DNA of 64,000 nt. Origin: Conexibacter sp. S30A1. GTDB lineage: Bacteria; Actinomycetota; Thermoleophilia; Solirubrobacterales; Solirubrobacteraceae. Shown piece after piece: positions 37,223 to 45,274 of this stretch (the first letter of the stretch is position 1; every line of letters begins with the position of its first letter). Position numbers and translations under genes: made by a program. The stretch covers positions 1,488,001 through 1,552,000 of the forward strand of contig NZ_CP097127.1 in NCBI RefSeq assembly GCF_023330665.1, written 5' to 3'. The notes under the pieces were generated by a model, which was not told where the DNA came from, did no database searches, and was given only the letters and a program-made list of their open reading frames with translations.

Positions 37223-37573
37223 TCAGGGTCTTGTGAGCCCGAGTGCGCGGGCAAGGCCGGCGTCGACCTGCGCCAGCAGCCAGTCAGGGACAGTCCCGAT
37301 CCTCTCCTCGAGCGCGCCACGGTCCAGGGTGGCGATCTGGGTGACATTCAGCACCGAGTCTTCCGTCAGGCCGCTCACGGCTGCGGGAATGATCACGTTG
37401 CCTGGCAGCCCTGCCAGCTTCTGGGTCGTTGTGATGATCGCAACCGTCACCGTCTGCAGCCGTGAACGGTTGTATTGATCAGCGCTGATGACCAGAACCG
37501 GTCTGCGAAGCGCGGGCGCCGACCCGCGCGGCAGGCCGAGATCACCCCACCAGACCTCGCCGCGTGCGATCAC
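37223..37573 (-). CDS. mazF: MazF/PemK-family toxin (mRNA interferase)
   Basis: A 116-residue CcdB/PemK-fold endoribonuclease: ARGEVWWGDLG at the N-terminus, RPVLVISADQYNRSRLQTV near 25-43 and VTVAIITTTQKLAGLPGNV, followed by the DSVLNVTQIATLDRG strand. These are the standard blocks with the conserved Arg and Ser/Thr of the active site. GTG start overlaps the antitoxin stop as GTGA. Confidence 0.9.
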   Translation of the reverse strand: MIARGEVWWGDLGLPRGSAPALRRPVLVISADQYNRSRLQTVTVAIITTTQKLAGLPGNVIIPAAVSGLTEDSVLNVTQIATLDRGALEERIGTVPDWLLAQVDAGLARALGLTRP

Positions 37574-37806
37574 GTCCGCGCTTCGCGCTTAGCCACAGCG
37601 GCTGCCGCGGCGTCAGTGAACGCCGTGTCCTGCACGATCCCGGCAAGCGCTCGATCGATCGCATCAGTGGTCTGCGGATCGTCGAGGTCGTGCAGCCAGC
37701 GCTCAGCAGCCCGCGCGAAGAACTCGCTGCGAGAGACACCGAGCTGGGCGGCAGCGCGCTCAACACGGTCAAAGGTCTCATCCGGGACGGAGATCGCGGT
37801 CTTCAC
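37570..37806 (-). CDS. mazE: MazE-like ribbon-helix-helix antitoxin
   Basis: A 78-residue antitoxin from GTG 37806: VKTAISVPDETFDRVERAAA and QLGVSRSEFFARAAERWL form the ribbon-helix-helix; the acidic and Ala-rich tail binds MazF. A TATACT box ends 7 bases before the GTG, so the message may be leaderless. The open frame upstream to 37890 is unlikely to be translated. Confidence 0.85.
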   Translation of the reverse strand: MKTAISVPDETFDRVERAAAQLGVSRSEFFARAAERWLHDLDDPQTTDAIDRALAGIVQDTAFTDAAAAAVAKREART

Positions 37807-37813
37807 AACATCG

Positions 37814-37819
37814 AGTATA
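37814..37819 (-). promoter_or_regulatory. -10 box of mazEF
   Basis: TATACT on the minus strand, 7 bases upstream of the GTG start codon. No good -35 hexamer is seen at 16-18 bases. Confidence 0.45.
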
Positions 37820-37925
37820 ACCAGGTCATACCCCAATGCGCGACAGCCCTGCCAGGCACTGCTTCTGCGATGCGGCGTGCACCTCGTCACGACCGACCAG
37901 GTGTAGAAACCGTCAAACGGCCGTC

Positions 37926-38313
37926 CACGCTAGGTCCAGGCCGGGCCGATCTTCCTGAGCACCCGCCCGCCATCCAGCAGCCGGCACACGCACACCAGAC
38001 CAGCTCACAGGCACGCTCAACCCCGAAGACGCGGCGCGCGACTGGCTCGGCGCCACCCTCACCATGACGCGAATCCCGCGCAGATCCCGGGAGAAAACCC
38101 GGGACACATTCGCCCGAGCCATCACGTCCAGCAACTATAAACACGCCGCTTTACAGGCCTTTTGTCAAGCCCGCTGTCGGACTCGAACCGACAACCGCCT
38201 CATTACAAGTGCCCTATTTGCCCTGCAAATGCCCACTTTCTCGGTGGTCAGATCAAGTTCTATGCGGTTCTCGCAGGTCAGAATTGCCGAGTTCGGGACA
38301 CATTTCGGGACAC
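37926..38313. repeat. 388-bp direct repeat, copy C, containing a tRNA-fragment repeat
   Basis: Second copy of 36563-36950, offset by exactly 1,363 bases at both ends. The tRNA-fragment part is 38165-38313. The two copies enclose mazEF. No gene is supported in 38314-38511. Confidence 0.8.
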
Positions 38314-38511
38314 AGTGCGGCCCGAGCTACTCGAGTCCGACCGCATAAAGAGGGCCGAGAGCGACCTCCCCGGAATCTGGCTGCCACCGACTCGCGAAGC
38401 GGGCACAGTCAGCTGCGCTCGTGCCGCCGACCTCCGGTTTCATCGACCCGTATCAGTGCCCAGCGAATACCAGCCAGCACCAAACAGGCGACCGGCAACA
38501 CCGACGGGCAC

Positions 38512-41500
38512 TCAGTGTCCGGTCAGAGACACAAGTCCAGGACGCCGGTTCGTGATGTTTCCGTGCCGATGGCGTGTCTCGCTCACCGCCTGCTCTCGCA
38601 CCCACCGCAGAGCCTCGCGGCGAGGATCAGCGACGACGGCGACATCGTCGAGCCAGATGTCGGAGTCGTGGACAGCTAGCCGGAGTTGAGGGCCGGCGTG
38701 CCCGAGCAGCCGAAGCTTCTGAGCGTTTGCTCGCCTCAGCCGATCGGCGAGTTCGCTCTCGTCTTCGACAACGACGATCGCCGAGAGCCGCCGGTTTGCC
38801 GGCGATGAGACGGTGACCGCCGCGCCGAATGCGCGGGCAGCGGCGAGCGCTAGCTCGACTTCGCGGTCATCCACGTCGGCACCGGCTCGTATCAGCACGC
38901 GCTCCAGCGGCTGGTAGCGGAAGACGTTGGCCTCGGCTTGGAGGCCCGTCTCGTCGCGCGGTTGCATTTGGTGCCGGGCGTAGCGGAGGACTGCGGCCTC
39001 GAACTCTTCTGCTGATCCGGTGAAAGTTCCGCTCCAGGTACCGAGACTGGCGACGTAGTTGGGGCCGCCGGCCTTGGCCGCGGGGCCGACGACGGATCGT
39101 TTCCAACCTCCGAAAGGCTGGCGACGAACGATTGCCCCAGTGATGTGACGGTTGACGTAGAGGTTGCCGGCTTGGACGCGCTCCCGCCAGATAGCTATCT
39201 CGGCCGGATCGAGGGAGTGCAGCCCGGCAGTCAGCCCGTAGGTTGGCTGGTTCTGTAGTGCTATCGCCTCATCGAGGTCTGCAGCCCTCATGAGCCCGAG
39301 GACCGGCCCGAAGCATTCGGTGAGGTGGAACGACGAGCCCGGCCTTACTCCGAGCTTGACACCTGGCGACCAGAGGCAGGGGTTGGCTTGGAGGGTTCGT
39401 GGCTCGACCAGCCAGCGCTCGCCGGTCTCGAGTCGGTTGAGAGCATCCTTGAGTGGTCCCTCTGGCGCCCGGATAAGCGGTCCCATGGTCGATGTGAGCT
39501 CCCATCCCGGGCCGGGCCTGAGGCTGCGCACGGCGTCGGATAGCTGGCGCATGAAACGACGGTCGTCGTAGACTGAGGCCTCAAGTATGCCGAGACTAGC
39601 CGCCGAGCACTTCTGGCCAGCGTGCCCGAACGCGGAGCGTACGAGATCTGTGACAGCCGCGTCCAAGTCGGCGGCGGCGGTGATCACAATGGCGTTTTTA
39701 CCGCTTGTCTCAGCGTGAAGTGGAAGGTCAGGCCGCCAGCCGAGGAAGAGCCGTGCCGTGTCCCACGAGCCGGTGAAGATGATCGCTTCTATCCCCTGGT
39801 GGGTGATGAGATGGCGGCCAGCGGGACCGTCGGCAGTCGGCAGGAACTGCAGCACATCCCGTGGGATCCCGGAGGCCCAAGCGATCTCGGCTATCAACCA
39901 GGCGGTGGCTACGGTTTCAGGGGCGGGTTTGAAGATTACGGCGGCGCCGGCGGCGAGACCCGCGAACACGCCACCACCGGGAATGGCGAGCGGGAAATTC
40001 CAAGGCGGCACGACCGCCACTGTGCGGTAAGGCTGAAAGCGGACTTGCTCGGAAGGGTCGCGCAGGCCCGGGATCGTGTCGGCGTAAAAGCGTGCCAGAT
40101 CGACCGCCTCGGAGACCTCGGCGTCACCCTCGCTGAAGGTCTTTCCGGCTTCTCTGGCCATTACTCCGAGCAGTCGACCGCGATTCTGAGCCAGACCGTC
40201 GGCTACGCGGTGAAGCAGGGCGTGGCGCTCGGCGATGGGCATGGACCGCCAGCGTTCGCCCGCTTTGGCCGCGGTCGTCACAGCCTCGTCCACGAGTGTC
40301 TCGTCGGCTTGGACCCAACGATAGGCGACCTGCCCGGGTACCGCTGGGTCATGGCCCTCGTTGGTAACGCCGTCGCAGATGGTGCGGTTGGCTGCGACAA
40401 CAGGCACCAGCTGCACGTCTAGCTCGGCCAACGGCCGCATCTGCTCGGCTACCCATTTCCGGTTGGCGGCGATCGCTATATCGGTGTCTGGCTCATTTTC
40501 GAAGGCTTTGTTTAGCTCAGACACCTGCGTGCCCCGTTGTGGGTCTCGGCCCCGGGCCTGCGTGCGTCGCGTGCGCTCGGGAGTGAGGTGGCGCTCACTT
40601 ACGGCGACACGGAAGCGATCCCGCTCGCGCAGCCACGATGCGGTGCCCGGCCGCAGGTCGAATTGGTGGTGCAGAAAATTCTCCGGTCCGGCGTTCTCCT
40701 GAAAACGGCGAATCAGGTAGGCGATCACCGATTCGCTGTCGGCCCGGCGGGCGATAGGGGTGTAGAGCAGCAGCCCACCTGCCCGCGCCTGGACGGCAGC
40801 GGCGATTGACGGGGCCATGCCCTCAAGCATCTCGAGCTCAAGCATGGCTTTCAGGCCGCGGTCCTCGCTAACGGTCAGCGCCCACGCTGCCTCAAACAGG
40901 TTGTGGCTTGCGACACCGACCCGAACTGCCTGGGCGTTAGCGGGGTCAAGGATGGCGTCGAGCATCCGCTTGTAGTTGGCGTCGACATCAGCCTTGTCCG
41001 TGAAGGGCGCCTGAGGCAGTCCGGCCACCTCAGCCTGCACCTGCTCGGTGGCGAGGTTGGCGCCCTTTACAATTCTGATCTTGATGCGCCCACCCCAGCG
41101 CTGGTGGCGGGTACGCGCCCACTCGAGCAGCCCGCCAAGCGCGGCAAAGGAGTCCGGTATGTAGGCCTGCAGCACGATCCCGGCGTCCAAACCGCCGTAG
41201 CGTTCCTCGCCAAGTACTCGCTGGAACACCGCGAGCGTGAGCTCGAGGTCGTGGTAAGCCTCCATGTCAAGGTTGACGAACTTCGCAGTCCGGTGCGCCA
41301 GCGCTTCGTCGTAGAGGCGACGTATCTGAGCCGCGACACGCTCCACCTCGTGATCAAACGCCACGATGTTCAGCTGCGAGCAAACGGCTGACACCTTCAC
41401 AGATACGTAGTTCACGTCTGGGCGGCGCAGCAGCTCGAGCACCGTCTGTAGTCGGTGCTCTGCCTCCTCGTCGCCGAGGATCTCCTCGCCAAGCAGATTG

Positions 41501-41955
41501 ATGTTCAACTTCGTGCCAGCCTCCGCACGCCGCCGTAGGTGGCGGGCAAACGGCCGCGGCTCGGCGGCGACGATGAAACTCGCAAGCTCGGCCCGCACTC
41601 GCGCCTTGACAAGGGGCATGATGATCCGCGGGTAGCGCGCCGCGGCGACGACCCCAACTCGCAGCAACTGGCGATCGATCGGTCCCAGAAAACGCGGGCT
41701 TTTGCTCTCAGCGACAAGAGCCTCGAGGTACCTGGCCGCACGGCTATCGTCGCGGATGCGGAGAACTTCGTCGGTGAGCGCCAGGACGAAGGTGAGCCCC
41801 TCCGGATCGCGCAGCAGCCGCGCGACCCGCTCGCCCTGAACACGCTCCCGCCACCGCCTGCGTCCCACCGCGTCGGTCAGCAGCGCCTCAGCGAGAGCTT
41901 CGGTTCGGGCGATGAGTTCGCGGTCGGAGCTGGCGTCGAAGGTCAAAGGGTGCAA
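38512..41955 (-). CDS. putA: bifunctional proline dehydrogenase / L-glutamate-gamma-semialdehyde dehydrogenase
   Basis: A 1147-residue enzyme that oxidises proline through pyrroline-5-carboxylate to glutamate. Residues ~60-450 form the FAD-dependent PRODH barrel (KLNINLLGEEILGDEEAEHR, KFVNLDMEAYHDLELTL, IRIVKGANLA, and LYTPIARRADSESVIAYLIRR near 420). Residues ~480-980 form the ALDH: VVPPWNFPLAIPGGGV, the Glu/Cys region LHAETSGKNAIVIT and GHAGQKCSAASLG with catalytic Cys, then ECFGPVLGLM. A ~150-residue C-terminal extension follows. There is no N-terminal RHH domain, so it is not an autoregulating PutA. It is the last gene of the long operon and overlaps the preceding HyuB gene by 13 bases. 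Confidence 0.95.
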   Translation of the reverse strand: MHPLTFDASSDRELIARTEALAEALLTDAVGRRRWRERVQGERVARLLRDPEGLTFVLALTDEVLRIRDDSRAARYLEALVAESKSPRFLGPIDRQLLRVGVVAAARYPRIIMPLVKARVRAELASFIVAAEPRPFARHLRRRAEAGTKLNINLLGEEILGDEEAEHRLQTVLELLRRPDVNYVSVKVSAVCSQLNIVAFDHEVERVAAQIRRLYDEALAHRTAKFVNLDMEAYHDLELTLAVFQRVLGEERYGGLDAGIVLQAYIPDSFAALGGLLEWARTRHQRWGGRIKIRIVKGANLATEQVQAEVAGLPQAPFTDKADVDANYKRMLDAILDPANAQAVRVGVASHNLFEAAWALTVSEDRGLKAMLELEMLEGMAPSIAAAVQARAGGLLLYTPIARRADSESVIAYLIRRFQENAGPENFLHHQFDLRPGTASWLRERDRFRVAVSERHLTPERTRRTQARGRDPQRGTQVSELNKAFENEPDTDIAIAANRKWVAEQMRPLAELDVQLVPVVAANRTICDGVTNEGHDPAVPGQVAYRWVQADETLVDEAVTTAAKAGERWRSMPIAERHALLHRVADGLAQNRGRLLGVMAREAGKTFSEGDAEVSEAVDLARFYADTIPGLRDPSEQVRFQPYRTVAVVPPWNFPLAIPGGGVFAGLAAGAAVIFKPAPETVATAWLIAEIAWASGIPRDVLQFLPTADGPAGRHLITHQGIEAIIFTGSWDTARLFLGWRPDLPLHAETSGKNAIVITAAADLDAAVTDLVRSAFGHAGQKCSAASLGILEASVYDDRRFMRQLSDAVRSLRPGPGWELTSTMGPLIRAPEGPLKDALNRLETGERWLVEPRTLQANPCLWSPGVKLGVRPGSSFHLTECFGPVLGLMRAADLDEAIALQNQPTYGLTAGLHSLDPAEIAIWRERVQAGNLYVNRHITGAIVRRQPFGGWKRSVVGPAAKAGGPNYVASLGTWSGTFTGSAEEFEAAVLRYARHQMQPRDETGLQAEANVFRYQPLERVLIRAGADVDDREVELALAAARAFGAAVTVSSPANRRLSAIVVVEDESELADRLRRANAQKLRLLGHAGPQLRLAVHDSDIWLDDVAVVADPRREALRWVREQAVSETRHRHGNITNRRPGLVSLTGH

Positions 41956-43607
41956 CCGTATACCTCCTGGGCTTCTGCCGTCGACACGTAACCGTTGCGC
42001 ACATCCTCGAGCACACGAGCGCGGTCGCGGCGTCGTGGGTCGCCGACACCGGCGCCGTTGGCGGTGTGGATCCGTATCAGATCGCCGGCGGACAGCGGCA
42101 GCGTGGTAACAGCGCGGTAACGTTCAGTCCGACCATCCCTGCGAAGCACCTCAACGTAGTTGGATGATCCAGGTTCGCCACGAAGCAAAGGCCATGGAGG
42201 GTGCTCGGAGCGTCGATAGGCAAGGGTCAGAAAGCATCCGTCGCTGCGCACTCGATAATCGAGGGTGATGCCACGCCCACCGCGGTACTCGCCAGCACCA
42301 CCGCAAGCGCCACTCAGCGCCAGCTGCTCGACATAGAGTCCGTAACGACCCTCGGCCACTTCAGCCGGACAGTTGAAGGTGTCGCCGTGCACCGGGCTGA
42401 AAAGCGCGCTGTTGCCATCATGGCTTTGGGAAGCCCCCCAGCCGCCGATCTCTGGTTCCACGATCGTGAAGTGCCGACCGGTGTCCGGGTGTCGGCCACC
42501 GATGTACGTGCCGCAGATCGAAGCGAAACTTCCGGCAGGCAGCCGGTCACCTAGGTGCGGGGCGAGGCAGCGCAGTATCAGGTCGTAGAGCGCTATGCGC
42601 GTCTCGTAATAAAGGCTGCAGGCCGCGGTGGGGGTTGGATCAAACACCGATCCGGGCCGAGTAAGCACGGTCAAGGGCCGGAGGTGGCCAGCGTTGGCGG
42701 AGCCCTGCAGACCGATGATATTCATCAGCGCCATCTGCGCGGCGATCGTCGCACCGTCACGTGAGAGGTTCGTTGGTCCCTCATCTTGGTCCGGGTTCGT
42801 CCTCAGATCGACGATGAACTCGGCGTCGCGTATCTCGACAGCGACAGTGAATACAGCACCGCCGTCTTGCTCCTCCTCAAGCTCGAAGCGGCCGGTGGGA
42901 AGCGCGCGCAGCCGATGTCTAGCCAGCTGCTCGCCGGTGGCGATCTCTCGGTCAATCGCCCGTTCAACTGCGCGCTGGCCGTAGCGTTGCACGAGGTCTA
43001 GGATTCTGCGCTCACCAACTCGCGCGGCCGCGATTCCCGCCCACAGATCTCCGGTCAGGAAGTCCGGCAGACGACTGTTGGCGCGCAGGATGTCGAAGAC
43101 TGATCGCAGTGGCCTGCCAGCGTCGATCAGCTTCACGGCGGGCAGTCTGAGTCCCTCTTGAAAAATCTCTATGGCGTCTGTGGATATCGAGCCCGGGGCC
43201 ATGCCGCCCACGTCGTTCCAGTGCGCGATATTTGCCGCCCAGGCCACGAGTTCTGTACCGGCGAATACCGGCAGCGCGACAACGACATCGTTTAGGTGTG
43301 TGACGCCGCCGTACGCAGGGTCATTGGTCAGGAAAACATCACCGGGACGCAGTTCCTCGCGTCCGTGCAAAGCGAGGATGCACTTGACTGCCCGGTCGAG
43401 GACGGCGACGAAGGTTGGTATCCCTGCGCCTGAGGAGACTAGATCCCCCGCAGGGTCTGTGATCGCGCTGCCAGCATCGAGTACCTCGTAGATGATCGCG
43501 CTCATCGCCGCTCTGCGTAGAGCGACGAACATCTGTTCCCCGGCCGCCTGCAGCCCTCCAGCGATGATGTCGAGGGTAATCGGGTCTGTGGCCGCTTCGC
43601 TATTCAC
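41943..43607 (-). CDS. hyuB: hydantoinase B / 5-oxoprolinase B-type subunit (third HyuB)
   Basis: A 554-residue HyuB-family protein, usually acting with HyuA in ATP-dependent opening of cyclic amides (hydantoins, N-methylhydantoin, 5-oxoproline) or carboxylation of ketones. It has DPITLDIIAGGLQAAGEQMF, GDVFLTNDPAYGGVTHLNDVV, HWNDVGGMAPGSISTDA and GGWGASQSHDGNSALFSP. Overlap with the upstream hyuB by 4 bases (ATGA) indicates tight coupling. It is a clear tandem duplicate of the neighbouring hyuB, sharing long blocks. Confidence 0.9.
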   Translation of the reverse strand: MNSEAATDPITLDIIAGGLQAAGEQMFVALRRAAMSAIIYEVLDAGSAITDPAGDLVSSGAGIPTFVAVLDRAVKCILALHGREELRPGDVFLTNDPAYGGVTHLNDVVVALPVFAGTELVAWAANIAHWNDVGGMAPGSISTDAIEIFQEGLRLPAVKLIDAGRPLRSVFDILRANSRLPDFLTGDLWAGIAAARVGERRILDLVQRYGQRAVERAIDREIATGEQLARHRLRALPTGRFELEEEQDGGAVFTVAVEIRDAEFIVDLRTNPDQDEGPTNLSRDGATIAAQMALMNIIGLQGSANAGHLRPLTVLTRPGSVFDPTPTAACSLYYETRIALYDLILRCLAPHLGDRLPAGSFASICGTYIGGRHPDTGRHFTIVEPEIGGWGASQSHDGNSALFSPVHGDTFNCPAEVAEGRYGLYVEQLALSGACGGAGEYRGGRGITLDYRVRSDGCFLTLAYRRSEHPPWPLLRGEPGSSNYVEVLRRDGRTERYRAVTTLPLSAGDLIRIHTANGAGVGDPRRRDRARVLEDVRNGYVSTAEAQEVYGCTL

Positions 43608-45274
43608 GGAGCGAGCTCGTAGACCGTTCGGGCGATCTCGGCGGTGATGTAACCGTTGCGTAGATCTTCGCGCACCAGATCACGGGGGCGTCGGCGTGGG
43701 TCTCCGTAGCCGCCGCCGGTGCCGGTGTGCACGCGGATGATGTCGCCCTCGTTGACCTCGAGTGCGGTGACGACGGCGTACTGCTCGATGTGGCCATCTC
43801 GCCGAATGACCTCGACGTAGTTAGGCGAGCCCTCGCGACCCCCGTGGAGCGCCCATGGCTTGTGCTTGTTGCGGGTGTAGGCACAGGTGAAGAAGCAGCC
43901 GTCAGCTCGCACGCGGTAGTCGAGCACGATCCCCTTGCCGCCGCGATGCTCACCCTCTCCGCCAGACTCCTCGCCAAGTGCGAGCTGTTCCACGTAGAGG
44001 CCGTAGCGTGCCTCGGCCACCTCGGCCGGGCAGTTAAACGTGTCTCCATGGAACCCGCTGAAGATGGCGCAGTTACCGTCGTGCGTGACTGATCCACCCC
44101 AGCCGCCAATCTCTGGTTCCACAATCGTGAAGTGCCGACCGGTGTCCGGGTGTCTGCCACCGATGAACGTGCCGCAGATCGAAGCGAAGCTGCCGGCAGG
44201 CAGCTTTTCGAAGTGGGGAGCGAGGCAGCGCCAGATCAGGTCGTAGATGCGAATCTCGACCTCGTAATAGGTTCCAAAGGCGGCTGGCGGCCGCGGGTCA
44301 AAGACAGACCCCGGTCGGGTCAGCAGCCTTAGGGGACGGAAGTGCCCAGCGTTGGCTGACTCATGAGCGCCCGTGATGTTCATGAAGATCATCTGCGCCG
44401 CGACCATCGTACCGTCACGGGACGCGTTGTTCGGACCGGCATCTTGGTCGGGGTTGTCACTGAGGTCGACGATGAACTCTTCGTTGCTGATCTCCACGGT
44501 CACTTTGTAGGTAGCTCCGCTGTCCTGCTCCTCTTCGAGCTCGAAGAGACCTTGCGGGAGCTCGCGCAGCGCTTGGCGAGCGACCTGTTCGCCGTAGTTC
44601 ATGAAGCTCTCAAGCGCGGTGCTGAAGGTTTCGGCACTGTACTTGTCGATCAGCTCAAGGATCCGACGCTCGCCGACTCGTACAGCCGCAACTCCCGCCC
44701 ACATGTCGCCTTGAAGGAAGTCCGGTAGTCGGCTGTTGGCTTTCATGATTTCCAACACGGAACGGATTGGCTGGTGGCGGTCAAAGATCTTGACTGCCGG
44801 CAGACGCAGCCCTTCCTGAAAGATCTCCGTCGCTTCGTTGGAGATTGAGCCGGGGACCATGCCGCCGATGTCATTCCAGTGAGCGATGTTCGCGGTCCAG
44901 GCGATAATCCGCTCGCCAGCAAACACCGGCATCACGAGGACCACGTCGTTGAGGTGAGTGACGCCACCGTAGTAGGGGTCGTTGGTGGCGAAGATGTCTC
45001 CGGGTGTGATCTCGTCGCGCTCGTGGAGTTCAAGTACACGCTGCACGGCCTTGTCGAGAACGCCGACAAAGGCCGGAATGCCGGCACCGGATGAGGCGAG
45101 GTTGCCACTGGCATCCGTGATCGCGGTGCCCATATCCAGAACCTCATAGATGATCGCGCTCATTGCCGTCTTGCGGAAAGCGGCAAACATCTCGTCACTG
45201 ATGGACTGCAACGAGCTCTGGATGATCTCGAGGGTGATCGGATCGACGGTCGCTTGATTCTGTGTTTGGCTCAT
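43604..45274 (-). CDS. hyuB: hydantoinase B / 5-oxoprolinase B-type subunit (second HyuB)
   Basis: A 556-residue paralogue of the downstream protein: DPITLEIIQSSLQSISDEMF, GDIFATNDPYYGGVTHLNDVV, HWNDIGGMVPGSISNEA, GGWGGSVTHDGNCAIFSG, and the C-terminal GGRGIT-type motif as HRGGKGIVLDYRVRADGCFF. It overlaps hyuA by 4 bases on its 5' side. The pair with 41943-43607 probably forms heteromeric or alternative beta subunits for the single HyuA at 45271-47373. Confidence 0.92.
   Translation of the reverse strand: MSQTQNQATVDPITLEIIQSSLQSISDEMFAAFRKTAMSAIIYEVLDMGTAITDASGNLASSGAGIPAFVGVLDKAVQRVLELHERDEITPGDIFATNDPYYGGVTHLNDVVLVMPVFAGERIIAWTANIAHWNDIGGMVPGSISNEATEIFQEGLRLPAVKIFDRHQPIRSVLEIMKANSRLPDFLQGDMWAGVAAVRVGERRILELIDKYSAETFSTALESFMNYGEQVARQALRELPQGLFELEEEQDSGATYKVTVEISNEEFIVDLSDNPDQDAGPNNASRDGTMVAAQMIFMNITGAHESANAGHFRPLRLLTRPGSVFDPRPPAAFGTYYEVEIRIYDLIWRCLAPHFEKLPAGSFASICGTFIGGRHPDTGRHFTIVEPEIGGWGGSVTHDGNCAIFSGFHGDTFNCPAEVAEARYGLYVEQLALGEESGGEGEHRGGKGIVLDYRVRADGCFFTCAYTRNKHKPWALHGGREGSPNYVEVIRRDGHIEQYAVVTALEVNEGDIIRVHTGTGGGYGDPRRRPRDLVREDLRNGYITAEIARTVYELAP

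Noticed and set aside
36799..38348. Open frames containing GLEPTT, SDSNRQPPHYK and similar peptides at several places
   Set aside because: They are translations of the tRNA-fragment repeats (T-arm read backwards); such peptides recur in databases as spurious proteins.
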